From Liriodendron chinense (Eukaryota > Streptophyta > Magnoliopsida > Magnoliales > Magnoliaceae), in NCBI GenBank assembly GCA_003013855.2, contig ML058577.1:1798001-1862000 (forward strand): a stretch of DNA of 64,000 bases. Reading direction: 5' to 3'. This document shows positions 1 through 10,643 of this stretch, one piece after another. The position numbers and the translations under genes are program-made. Positions within the stretch are counted from its first letter, which is position 1; each line of letters starts with the position of its first letter. The notes under the pieces were generated by a model, which saw nothing but the letters and a program-made list of their open reading frames with translations, ran no database searches and was not told the DNA's origin.

Positions 1-1291
1 CAATATCTCGAAATCCAGGAATATCCAGAAGTAGCAACAGCAACAGATCGTCGAACCATCCAACGTTTGGCTAGCCAGTTCACCATCAGTGGCGAAATTC
101 TTTACAAGCAATCATATAATCAAGTCCTCCTTCTATGCGTTGATGAAATGGAAGCTAATAAAATCATGAAAGAAATACACGAAGGAATCTGTAGCCCACA
201 CATGAACGGGCACATAATGGCGAAGAAGATTCTACGACTCGGTTACTATTGGCTCACCATGGAGACAGACTACTGCCAGCACGTCAAAAAATGCTTCAAA
301 TGTCAGAAGCATGCGAATCAAATTCACGCCCCCTCATCAGAACTGTACAACTTAACAACTCCCTGGCCCTTCACTATGTGAGGACTTGACATCATTGGGA
401 AGGTGAGTCCCAAAGCATCAAACGGCCATGAGTACATACTTGTGGCAGTTGACTACTTCACCAAGTGGGTAGAAGCAGCCTCCTACATCAAGATTGCAGC
501 ATCCCAGATGATCAAATTCATAAAGAACAACATCATATACCGGTATGGAACCCCTAATGCTATCATCACAGATAATGAGACCCCGTTCGTCAACAAGAAG
601 ATGGATGACTTCCTTAGCAAGTTCAAGATTCAACGTCATCGATCGAGCCCTTACCATCCCTAGATGAATGGTGGGGTAGAAGCTGCAAACAAGACAATCG
701 TCAGGATACTCGAGAAGATGGTCGTGACTTATCAAGATTGGTCAGATATTCCCATATGCACTTTGGGCCTATCGAACGTCTGTACGGTCTGCTACAGGCG
801 TTACTCCTTTTGAGCTTACTTACAGAATGGAAGCAGTTCTACCAATCGAGGTGGAAATACCATCACTACGGGTGTTACTGGAAAGCGAAATTGAAGAAGG
901 AGAATGGAAATAGGCCAGATTCGATCAGTTACAGCTAGTAGATGAGAAGCGCATGCGTGTCCTAAGTCATTCCCAATGTTATCAGAAAAGGATCGCTCGG
1001 GCTTACAACAAGAGAGTCCGAAAGAGAAGTTTCAAGGTGGGCGACATGGTCATGAAGAAGATTATACCGTCACACCTCCTGAATCCCAAAGAAAAGTTCA
1101 AACCATCATGGGACGAACTGCTAATCATTAGAGAAGTACTTCCCGGAGGCACCCTCAGACTCACTATCATGAGAGGGGTGTATCTTCCTGAGCTAATCAA
1201 CGCCGAAAAAGTGAAGATCTTTCATGGGTACGTCATTCTAACCTTATCAAAAGTTACATTAGTAGAGCTGAAGTCAAGGGGTCGAAGCTAA
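1..1291 (+). pseudogene. Decayed integrase (3' end of pol) of Tat-like element D
   Basis: Integrase of a Ty3/gypsy polyprotein, which would join element cDNA to the nucleus's DNA. The reading frame is open from base 1, so the 5' part lies outside the window. Visible in order are a HHCC zinc finger ending CFKCQKHA (about 295-320), a first catalytic Asp in AVDYF (about 447), a second in ITDNE (about 573; the usual Gly of TDNG is Glu), and a third acid in GGVEAANKT (about 675). A C-terminal DNA-binding part with RSFKVGD lies at 953-1291. Stop codons near 379 and 661, plus frame changes between about 740 and 950, make it non-functional. It is followed by reading frames on the opposite strand, the arrangement seen in A, B and C. 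The family assignment is firm; Tat rather than another gypsy lineage is inferred from that layout. Confidence 0.85.
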
Positions 1292-1654
1292 AACCCCTGA
1301 GAAATCATTTTCGTCCACCAACAAGTGTTCCAAATAAAATGGATTCAAAGGAAAAAAGAGAGAAGAAAAAGACATAGAAAGGGAGAATATAAAGAAAAGA
1401 ACAAAAAAGAAAGAAAATGGGAAGCCAAAAACAAGGCACCCGAGAAAAATTAACCCGAAAGAAAACACAGCCATCCATCCATCCATCTCAGAAGGGTCTA
1501 TAGCTAAGACTGACAGCTCTATCATCGTAACTCAGGATAAGGGCTGAAAAACTCCTATCGGCCGGTAACGATGGATTCCCGACCTCTGGTCACCGCAGTT
1601 ATCCAAAAATCCAAAATCCAAAAAAAAAAGAAAAAAGTGTGTGCCTAAACAAAT

Positions 1655-1880
1655 AGGGCGGAGTGAAAACCCGAAAGGGCGCACTGAGTAAAAATAGTGG
1701 GCACACAGCAGACTTGGTGAAAATCCGAAAGGGCGCCGAGGGTAAAAACAGCATTGCTGCGAAGGGGCAGACAAGATCAAATACCCGGGATGTGGTAAAA
1801 ACTTGAAAGGGGGCCACGAAAAAAAATGACAGGAAAAAGCCAACTGTGGTGAAAACTCGAAAGAGCACTGCAAGCAAAAA
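1655..1880. repeat. Degenerate tandem repeat after pol of element D
   Basis: Four or so diverged units, about 55-65 bp apart, share the core GTGAAAACCCGAAAGGG (near 1665, 1720, 1795 and 1850). They lie in the spacer between the end of pol and the oppositely oriented reading frame. The rest of 1292-2350 is A-rich and shows no gene. Hydrophobic frames on the other strand here are products of base composition. Confidence 0.6.
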
Positions 1881-2352
1881 TGGCTCGAATAGAAAAAAGA
1901 AAAATAAAAGTGCAGGTACCAAGAAATCAGATTGTCCAGATCAGCTCAAGCAGTTACAGTTCAAGAACAAGAAGAAGTACAGTCGAGGACAAATGACTCT
2001 ACAAACTCTGACAAAACTCTCAGGAAGTAACAGTTTCCATTACCTACACCTCTGGGGAACCAAAGGGATCTCACACAAGTCAATCTCGAGACATCGATCA
2101 AAACATTAGCTGAGCCTCAGTTCTGATTCTTACGTCTTGGTACAAAATCCAGACACACTCACAAGATAATTCATGGCACAATAAGTTCTCAAAAGGTTTT
2201 CTTTTTTCATTGCAAGCATCGTATTTATTTTTACATATATCATATCATTTCTTTCAAAATTAAAAATTAAAAAAATACATCATCGCCAGTCATGTATTAT
2301 GCAAAAAGGGATGTACAGACGGCCAACACAGTCCTCAAAGCAAAAAAAAAAA

Positions 2353-4950
2353 TCAGTCTCTCCCCTCCTCGGCTATCTCAAGTAAGTCCTCTGACTCATA
2401 ATGAAATAGCCTCGCTCTCAACCTACTCACTTCTATGCATAGGTAATGCACCTCATCTTGCTCAAGGCTACAGATCGTCGTCTCCTCATCAGACAACCTC
2501 TGATCAGCGGCCAATCTTCTCGACATCATCTCGCAATGATACCGAAGCGCAGAAATCTCAGACACCAAGTGGCCATGAGTGGCCAAGAGGAAGCCATGGT
2601 CGATAAAGGAGCTCTCCTTGAAGGGCTTGTATGAATCAGATGAAGAACCAGCATCCCCAAGGACATCCAGCCAATCCTCATCAGCAGTCAGGTGCCAGCA
2701 AGGAATGGACCGATATAGAGACTAATCGGCAACCCAATGCTGATATGGGGCAGTCACCATCTAAAAAGTCCGCAGCTCGAAACCAAGCAAATCAGCAGTC
2801 AGGTAACTCGCTCATGACCCATCAGTTCGAGTCCTAAAGTTAGATGATCTGGCCGGAAGTGCTCGACACCCAATACCCGAGAAAGCAAAAAGAAGAACAT
2901 CCTGCTCATACCTGAACTGTCGCAGGAACCGGATAGGGTGATAAGAAAAGTAAGAGCGAAAGCCTACCAGCATCAGAGGAAGGCGATGAGCAAGTACTGG
3001 AGGAAGTGAAAGCCAAGATGACTCCCAACGAACATTTCAGTCATGTAGCTCAGCAAACATCCTACGATACAAAGGCTTGCTCATTCTGGTTATATGCGGA
3101 AGGAACTCGATGATATGGCGCATAAGATCACGGCAATGAGTGCCAGAAAACGATACATGAACAGTCAGCGAAAGACGCTCCCATAGCCAAATTTGATCAT
3201 GAGAAAAAGACTCAGCTAAAGCAAAACAGTTCTGAAAGAGAAGAAAAAAAGAAAGTACAAAAAGAATACCTGAAGAAATGCACAGCAGCCCCGAAGGACA
3301 CGGGTATGACCGAGGGCACATTCAGTCAGCCCGTTGAACAACTCAACTAGGATAAGAGAAATGATCCCCTGCCTATGAACAACTCGACCCATCACCTCGA
3401 AGAGCAAAGGAGTCTGAGATCTGCGACATCCCGAGAATAGCACCTCAGCTATCAGACAGAACATCAGCTCATTCCGAGAAAGTAGGGACCCTGCTACACT
3501 CCGAGGGCCCGAGAAAAGATCATACATTGAGTTTAAGGAGGAGACCACATCATCCTGATTGTTAGCTGCAGGCTGAATAAGATACTAAATCCCAAGCCAA
3601 TTCTACGGATTGGCAGTCTTCAGCAAAGTCTTCGGCGAGAAATACTGAGCATAATTCCAGGGAAGACCTGTCAAGAGCGCGAGCTCCTCAAAAGAAGATC
3701 CTATCTCCATATCGTTGAACGCAAACAAGTTCAACGAAGGGACCCAGTCAATCAGTGCGGCCCCGAGCATCCTCCAATCAATATCAACCCTAACCATATG
3801 GATTAGACTGCCAAAGCCATAGGACTCCAGCTCTTGTATCTTATAAGCTGACAATCTCTCAAGCCATGCAAGCAGTTGTGGCGAACAAGAAAGACGAGGA
3901 AGCAACTGGCAAGTCCTCACAGGAATCCCCTCCAAAACAAAAGGCCCAGGAATCGCTAATAGCTCATCAAGGATCAGAAGACCAACGGGCAAAGGAGAAG
4001 GAAAAGCTGGAACTCCCGCAAACTCAACAATCACTAACATATCCCCAGTAGCGACTATGTCTGATATAGTCGCATTGCTATCTAAAACTATCACGACCTC
4101 AGCAGTACAAGAAGACTCGCCCACCTCGTGAATAGAATGCGTAAAGGGTCGATGATCAGGAGAAGGTCGGTACTCTCCGTCAAGAAGGCTATCGGTAAAG
4201 ATCACACCGTACATCGTGGCATCCTGATCAATCTGACCGCTGAAAAAAGCATCTGAACCGTAAGGAAGAGCACTGGCGACCCCAATCAAAGAATCTATGA
4301 TCAGATCTGGACCTACAGACCTCTCTAACATAAAGTCAGGAATCCAACCATCACTCTGTCTAGTCAAAGGGATCATCGGGACATCCACACCATCTGTCAT
4401 CAAGGGGACATCATCAATGATCACATCAAGTCCACTCAAGCAAGTGTACCGCCCATCTCGGCCGTCATCAAGTGCATCCAAGCCATCAAAGGTATCATCT
4501 GAACCATCCATACTATCTAAACATGAGATCAGCCCATCTATGTCCATCATAACCCCATCATCACCATCGATCACATCATCCATGCAGCCCACACTCAAAG
4601 GATGCATACCTATGGCCCATCTCCCCATCTCATCCATACCATCCATCCCCCCATAGTCAAAGCCCCATTCAATTTAGAATTTTCAACAATCCCACCATTA
4701 ATGGGGGCATTCAAAGCTTCCCCAACAACCACACTTGATCCATCATCAATGCCCCCATTTAAAGCCCCATCTACACCATCAATCAAGAGCATCTCGCCTT
4801 CATTGAAGCACCCACCATTTTCTGAAGCGTGGGGCCCACTAAGATCAGCCATTATCACACCCAAGCCATCATCAATGGCTACCCAAGAGGGGAGAAGAAG
4901 AGAAAAGGACAAAGTAAAGAGAAAAGACAAAGCAAGGAAAAGATTCATGG
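2353..4950 (-). pseudogene. Antisense PMD-like gene of element D, decayed
   Basis: Gene on the strand opposite to pol, read from about 4950 down to 2353 with frameshifts. The start is low in complexity and rich in Asp and Gly, from runs of GAT/GGN codons (about 4860-4400). A frameshift joins two frames near 4610-4646. The best piece is 347 codons (4646-3603). Its end, with MEIGSSFEELALLTGLPW, resembles the plant mobile domain or retrotransposon aminotransferase-like fold. Further in-register fragments (3548-3216, 3321-3037) look like the helical second half of that domain, and 2586-2353 is heptad-rich and coiled-coil-like. The order acidic linker, PMD-like, coiled coil differs from A and B, where PMD comes first. 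No promoter was recognised. Its function is unknown; PMD proteins of plants act in nuclear gene or transposon silencing. Confidence 0.55.
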
Positions 4951-5050
4951 CTGGAATTGAATTTTTCAGTACAGAGAATGTAAAGATGGGGACAAGGAGC
5001 TGCTGGGAATGTCTGAACCAGAGCCCGCACAGACCACAGAAGAGGTAAGG

Positions 5051-5879
5051 GGCCGCCCGTACGGACGGTCTCCCTCTCTCTCTTTCCGCGGGATTGGCCC
5101 CACAGCCTCTGGTAAGTGAGACTGTCAGTCCACGTCAGCAGTTGGCACCCTGGGGGCCGCCCAAAGCTCCGATCAACTCTGAATTTTGACCAAATCTGAT
5201 TTGAACCACCCGGAAGGTGCCCCACCTATCCAATCATGAAGAGTTGTGACCAAAATGGGTCTGACCAAGTTAAAGAGAAGAAAAGTTGATCAAGAGGGGC
5301 CCACAAGTAATCTGAATCATTCAAAGGCTAGATCATCATGATCCAAACCATGAAAGAACTTATGTCAGTCATAAAATAGCAAGATCAAGGGTTTGATCGT
5401 TAAGAAAGAAGGCCAGAGTCTAGGATCTAATCATCAAGTGGGCCCACATGGCCAAATTAAGCAATCTGACTGTTCAAGTCATCATCCATGCAGTTGAGAA
5501 TCCTATTTTCCATAAAGCAACAAACAATGAATCGAAAATCAAAGCATCAAGCATCATCAAGAAATTTGAGGCAAAATAGGGGTTGTATTTCATTCAGAAG
5601 ACTTTGATACAGAAGAAAAGCAAAAAAGGGGCCTTAAAATGTCAAGTGGGCCATACATCAACGAGCTGAATACATCCTTAAAGAACAGGCTACAGATCAT
5701 CGACATAATCATCACCATCCCTCCTCTCCTCCCGCTTCCGATAGTGAAGGTCAATCAAAGGAGTTGTCACTGATCCTCCAAATACCTGCGGCGACCTCTT
5801 GGAACGTATAGTGAAGGAAGAAGAGGTCCCTGTCCATTCAGCAGATACCACTCATCATAATCACGATCCGGGATCGTGA
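5051..5879. other. Spacer without recognisable gene
   Basis: About 830 bp between two antisense reading frames of the D region. It holds several GGGCCCAC motifs (near 5297, 5441 and 5648) and no reading frame with family features. A 3' LTR boundary for element D could lie here or further right; I could not identify one. Confidence 0.4.
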
Positions 5880-7175
5880 AGCAAAATCTAGGCTAACCTT
5901 CGAGAGCATCGGCCATAGCATCAGTCGGAATCTGAGCAACCTGAGGGGGTGCATAACAAGAAACTCGGGTCACGCTGGTAATCTGTCGGAGCAACCTCTC
6001 CCAAATAACACTGAAAGGACTCAGCATCAGAGAGCATGTCCGGAGACACAAAGAATCGTATGCCTCCACGCGCCGAGGAGTGTAGTAGAGGGGAAAATGG
6101 GCATATGTCATCCAAGCAAACTAAAAGAAAGAAAATCACCTAGCAGTTAGTTTCAGAACAGTACGACGGATAAGGAAAACAAGATACTTACGTCCTCAGT
6201 AGTCAATGCATCTATGTCAGCAAGCCAATTATCCCCAGACACTCGAGGATTTCACTGACGATTTTACTGACGCCAATGCATGAAGCGATACAAAGATGGT
6301 TCAACGTCATCCCATATCCTCGATGATAAGTGAGCGAAATGATCATAGAAACAGTTCTAGACAAGGGCAAACACAATGATCAGATGAAGAAAGAAGACAA
6401 ACATCGCCAAGGGAGGTTAAAGAGAATAGCTCCATGACAAGCCAAAAAACCTATAAAAGACTTGCTACTCTGAGAAGTCTTATTCAAGCCTTGGTAGATG
6501 CGAGTCAAAATGGCCCCATTCCAATTGTATGAATGATGAAGATCCTCTGTCAAGTGAAAAAATCTAGGATCGATCCTTTCATTCGCATGACAAAAGGAAT
6601 GAACCAAAGGCGTTAGTAATCATTGCCCGTGCTTTATGAAGGGCTTCCAGCTTGGTAGTAGGGATGACAGCAACGAAGGTGTTGTGAAACCACCGCAGTT
6701 TCACTTGGCTACTTTGAAATTCGCTCTCAGGTGGGATGGCTCCCACAAGCCGTATCCAGTCATTGGGAGTAATTGGAGCAAGAGAGCCCGCATGGGGAAC
6801 AACTGCCCCGTGGAATGGGAAGCCTATCTGCATATATAGGTCCAGGGGAGTTATCCCCCATTCGCCACAGGAAAGTTGAAAGGTGTGGGTCTCATCCCTC
6901 CACTTCTCACAAAGGGTTGTAAGTAGCATATGGTTGGTATTATTGTTGTGGAAACGTAATGTAAGAAGGCCTGCGAAAGGAGTGTTGGCCAAAACGCGTT
7001 CAAGCATCAGCTGTGGTTGTTCCACCCAATTATCCCAAAGGTCTTGGGTGCCCTGACCTTTTATGGAAGGAAGAGGTTGGTGTTCCTTGGCTAGAGAACA
7101 CATGGTCCCCACAGCGAACAATGAAGGCAGGTCATCTTCACTAACCTACTCTGTGCCCCCTCGTGCCTCCGCCAT
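5880..7175 (-). pseudogene. Second PMD protein gene in the D region, decayed
   Basis: Plant mobile domain protein read leftward. A start codon at 7175 is followed in the same frame by a TAG at codon 10 (about 7148-7146). The frame then stays open to about 6579 and contains the PMD hallmark LSCGEWGITPLDLYMQ, then a GFPFHG turn, as in the C/F-G-E-(x)3-T/S pattern of this family. Shifted frames continue with YNWNGAILTRIYQGLNK (about 6520-6470), matching the conserved Trp/Tyr-rich second half of PMD, then a piece at 6111-5893 with YTPRRVEAYDS. PMD occurs in cellular silencing proteins (MAIN/MAIL1) and inside Ty3/gypsy and MULE transposons. Here it sits among retrotransposon remains, so a captured copy is likelier than a host gene. 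Stops and frameshifts make it a pseudogene. Confidence 0.7.
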
Positions 7176-7488
7176 CAAATCCTACAAGCTTGGCAAGGTA
7201 AGCTCCTACTCTTTACTTGTTAAAATCCAAATCTTTATCTAGGAAACCCATGGATTTGGACTTACATTCAAATGCAAAAATCTAATATCCAACTCCATGT
7301 GTCGCCTAGGATATGTGTTGAGCCCATTGAAGAAAGCAAGGCCCACCTTAAAGAGGGTTGCATGCCATGCCCTAGATGAGAAAAACTCACCTCCCAAGGA
7401 CACATTTTGGACAACAAATGCACTCAAGTGCCATGAGATCAAAGTGGGATAAGAATCAAGCTTCATATGAAAAATCTATTTTCAAAGT

Positions 7489-7987
7489 CCATGTGTGACA
7501 AAGGTTTGGTTCACTTTCCATATCAAAGCAATGAGCCTCATTTAAAATGTTTCCATCTTTTTACACATGTACATGGACAAATGAGAATAAGAAGGAAATT
7601 AGTCCCCAAGGGTAACTCAAAATCCCCACCTCAATGGATTGAAAGGAGCACATAGCCCACTTGAAAAACCATAAGAACCCACTCTTAGGTCAATCATGGG
7701 TAACTTATATGCATCATCTTGATAAATGTTGTGACTATGAGAATACAATGTGGTGGTCTACCCACAAACATATGAATCAAAGGAGCTAATGGTAAAAAAT
7801 GATGCACATAGCCCACTTGAAGAGTTAAAGTTGACAATGTCCATGCAAGGACAAGTTTGGGCAACTTATGTGCACCACTTTCTTTACCAAAGAGAAGATC
7901 ATTTGAACATAAGAGAGCATGGCTTGATGAGTCACCCAACCATCATGACAAATGGTTAAGAATGATATACATAGCCCACTTGAAAAC
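7489..7987. repeat. Segment T: three diverged repeats of about 160 bp
   Basis: The motif CACATAGCCCACTTGA (with one-base variants) recurs at about 7649, 7806 and 7968, so the segment is about three diverged units of 157-163 bp. It lies directly before the LTR-like start at 7988 and is repeated nearly exactly at 63230-63726, where it lies between two copies of the LTR start. It is probably part of the U3 of element A's LTR. The alternative is flanking DNA that was duplicated with the LTR. Before it, 7176-7488 has no feature I can name. Confidence 0.7.
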
Positions 7988-8290
7988 TATTGGGGTCCCA
8001 AAAGTCAGGATCCTCAAAACAGGGATTACAAGTGTACAATCTGCCCCATCACTGAATTTAGGGGCAGTGCATCAGAAATCACGGCAAAAATCACAAACAC
8101 AAGACTTAACCAAAAATGGAAAGTTGACCCAATGGTGGGCCCCACTGTTCATCATGATCAGAACCCTCCAAATTTGGGAGGGTAAGTCCAATCATGGACA
8201 AATAGAGGCAGTGCATTAGCATCCATCACAAAGTGGGCCCCGCAAGCCCTTCGTTTCGCAAAACCCAATTTTTTAAAACACGAGTACGTG

Positions 8291-8605
8291 GCGCATCAAG
8301 AAATTCACCCCAGCGCATCTAGAAATTCAGACAGTTTTACAAAGTGAATTTCAAAACGCACTGCCCTCAGCGCATCAAGAAATTCACCCCAACGCATCTA
8401 GAAATTCAGACAGTTTTACAAAGTGAATTTCAGGACGCACTGCCCTCAGCGCATCAAGAAATTCACCCAGCACATCAAGAAATTCAGACAGTTATTTAAA
8501 GTGAATTTCAGGACGCACTAACCCTCAGCGGGTCGAGAAATCCGCCCAGCGCATCCAAAAATTCAGAAATTTCAGGACACACTGACCCTCAGCGCGTCCA
8601 ATAAA
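8291..8605. repeat. Tandem 79-bp repeats in U3 of A's LTR
   Basis: GCGCATCAAGAAATTC and its variants start at 8291, 8370, 8449 and about 8527, giving a period of 79, 79 and 78 bp. Each unit holds a CAGCGCATC half-word and a GACGCACTG half-word in opposite orientation, joined by AT-rich DNA. The array is 170-490 bp upstream of the TATA box, an enhancer-like position. Confidence 0.9.
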
Positions 8606-8740
8606 TCATGCATTTACAAGAATTTCTGGACGCACTGACAGCCAGTGCGCCCTAAAATCAGCATTTCAAACTAAGGCATTTTAAGATACGCCGAGTGATT
8701 TTCTCGACGCGCCGATATATTTTCTTGACGCGCTATACAT

Positions 8741-8785
8741 GGCAGCTTCCTATTGGCCGACTTCTAGTGTTTTTGGGTATAAATA
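8741..8785 (+). promoter_or_regulatory. LTR promoter of element A (CCAAT-like box and TATA)
   Basis: TATAAATA lies at 8778-8785, about 20 bp after GGCAGCTTCCTATTGGCC (8741-8758). The same 18-mer precedes the TATA box in element B's LTRs (complement of 57615-57632 and 32152-32169) although most of the surrounding LTR differs, so this is a conserved promoter core. Transcription should start about 25-30 bp downstream, near 8810. Confidence 0.8.
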
Positions 8786-8967
8786 CTCCTCCCCTCGGTT
8801 CGTTTAGACAGATCCAGAGACGGAGAGAGTTTTGGGTTTTTGAGATCGCCGGAATCCCTCACCGGAATCCCTTTTTCGACCGCCGGAAACCCTTTTCCGA
8901 TCACCGGAAATCCCACTTCCGACCACAGCAGGTCTGGTGGAGAAATAACCTAAAATTATACAAGTAT

Positions 8968-9320
8968 AGTGGCGCATCGCAAAAATACATGGAATCAAAC
9001 TTATTTTTTCGACGCACTGGCCCCAGCGCATCACAAAAATAGGCCAGCGGATCAGAAAAATAACCCGGCGCATCAGGAAAATCATTCATTTATAAAACAA
9101 GTCATTTTTTGGACGCACTGGCCCCAGCGCATCATAAAAATAAGCCAGCGGATCAGAAAAATACACATCTTAAAACAAGTCATTTTTTGACGCACTGGCC
9201 CCAACGCATTACAAAAACGGCCAGCGGATCAGGAAAATAGAATGTTTTTAACAATCATTTTTGGATGCGCTAGCCCCAGTGCATCAGTAAAATCAGGCCA
9301 GCGGATCATAAAAATCAGCA
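8968..9320. repeat. Inverted-repeat words downstream of A's LTR promoter
   Basis: GACGCACTGG, two bases, then CCAGCGCATC (10-base inverted halves) occurs near 9013, 9110, 9190 and 9267 with variants, at spacings of about 99, 78 and 78 bp. A further half-word CCAGCGGATC sits between each pair. The array lies after the TATA box, so it is in the transcribed leader part of the LTR. Confidence 0.85.
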
Positions 9321-10262
9321 CTCTAAACGTCCATTTCAGCACCTTTAAATCTTCATTTTATGATGTTTTCGAGCCCCGTTTGGGCCTAGTTTGGGTATTT
9401 TGAGCGTTCCGGATGCAATAGAGCAGTCAAATAACTCATCCGGGCCACCCAATGAGTAGAATGCAAGCCTTCGGAGTCCGATTCAATCCAACGAGTTGAA
9501 CGAAGTAACTTCTTGAAAAGAGGCCACCAGTGCCCAGAATCATACTGATGTATCATAATCACATGTACTATCATAATATGACCCGAATTCAGGTCTAGAC
9601 TAAGCAAAGGGGACTATGGTTAACACGATAAACCATACCAAGAGAGTTCTAAACTATTACACGAAATTTGTTAAAGACTGACACTTCAAGAACAGTCGAT
9701 GCCCTACCCATTCAAATGGCATCCGCTGGTTGAGCTGCTCAGGTACATACAACTGCAGATCGGTCTTCCCCCGGTCAACCGTCACAAACGACGGGCGCAG
9801 GCCCAGAGTCGCACCCCTCAGTTAAAAATCCTGACAGTCTCAGCCCGGATCTCCTATCAAAACATGAGACATAGACATCCAACTCGTACAAAGATGGATC
9901 AGTCCATAACAAAACACAACAAATACAGGTCTCCATGACCATACAAATATAGGTCTCCACAACCACACAAAATACAGGTCTCTACGACCATGAACTCCGA
10001 GACCATAGTCCCCGCTGACTAGTCTTCTGCCTTTTAATCAAGGGTCATCGATCATTCGATGTAATTAAGGGCTCGTGCCAGTTACGGCCTGGAATGTACA
10101 AGATCTTAGGATCTCTAGAATAAAATTCGCCTTGCGATATCTCTTTTCTTGTGTACTTTTGTGAATGCTTGTGATTGTCTATGAATGTTTCTATTATTCA
10201 GAACCCCAGAACAACAAAACACTAGAAAACTGCGTCCGAGCATTTTTCTAGTTCTAAAAAAC

Positions 10263-10280
10263 TGGCGACTCTGCTGGGGA
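10263..10280 (+). other. Primer binding site of element A
   Basis: TGGCGACTCTGCTGGGGA follows the LTR end by a few bases. The copy in element B extends into GGATCGAACC, the complement of a tRNA T-arm, so the primer is a tRNA whose 3' end reads GAGTCGCCA. An arginine tRNA is my guess. The leader 10281-10643 holds a second TGGCGACTCT at 10413. Confidence 0.8.
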
Positions 10281-10643
10281 TAGAACTATACCAGAATCTC
10301 TGGCTACATCTGAATATAGAAACACTCTAAGATCAATTACTTGTAAACACGATTCTACGCATAGGAAAGCTACTGCGAGGCGTAATGTTTCGGCGCCCCT
10401 TGGGCGTCAAACTGGCGACTCTCAACGGGAACGTTCTTCCCTTCATCTTTAAGGCAATAGACACTTAAAAGGTTTTTCAACCACAAAACTCCCACAACTA
10501 CACGTATTTGTCTCCTTCTTGCTTATTTTTGTCATTTCAGGCACCACGATCGATGGGTTCATAATTCCGACCGCATTTGTGAACTGTTCTAATGATTTTT
10601 ATGACACAGCAGAATTAATAAGATACTAAGACAAACAGAACAA

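Larger units (their letters stand above)
7988..10259 (+). repeat. 5' LTR of element A (start uncertain)
   Basis: The end is fixed by the primer site at 10263. The sequence reads CTAGTTCTAAAA where element B has CTAGTTCTAACA, so the terminal CA has mutated to AA. The start TATTGGGGTCCC corresponds to TGTTGGGGTCCC in related copies (63727, and the complement of B's LTR end). The match to the right end of the window extends left to 7489, so the true LTR may include segment T. Inside are a TATA box at 8778, four tandem units of about 79 bp (8291-8605), and a second word cluster (8968-9320). The LTR drives transcription of gag-pol to the right. Confidence 0.75.

Noticed and set aside
1274..1922. 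Hydrophobic, Phe-rich frames on the - strand that look like membrane proteins
   Set aside because: They are the complement of A-rich spacer repeats after pol. Composition explains the Phe and Leu content.
4610..4948. Possible signal peptide at the start of a frame on the - strand (MNLFLALSFLFTLSFS)
   Set aside because: It lies at the edge of a low-complexity frame that runs on into the D antisense gene by frameshift. One hydrophobic stretch from AAAGGA-rich DNA is not enough to support secretion.
7176..7488. 3' LTR boundary of element D
   Set aside because: No TG...CA end, polypurine tract or repeat partner could be found in the window.
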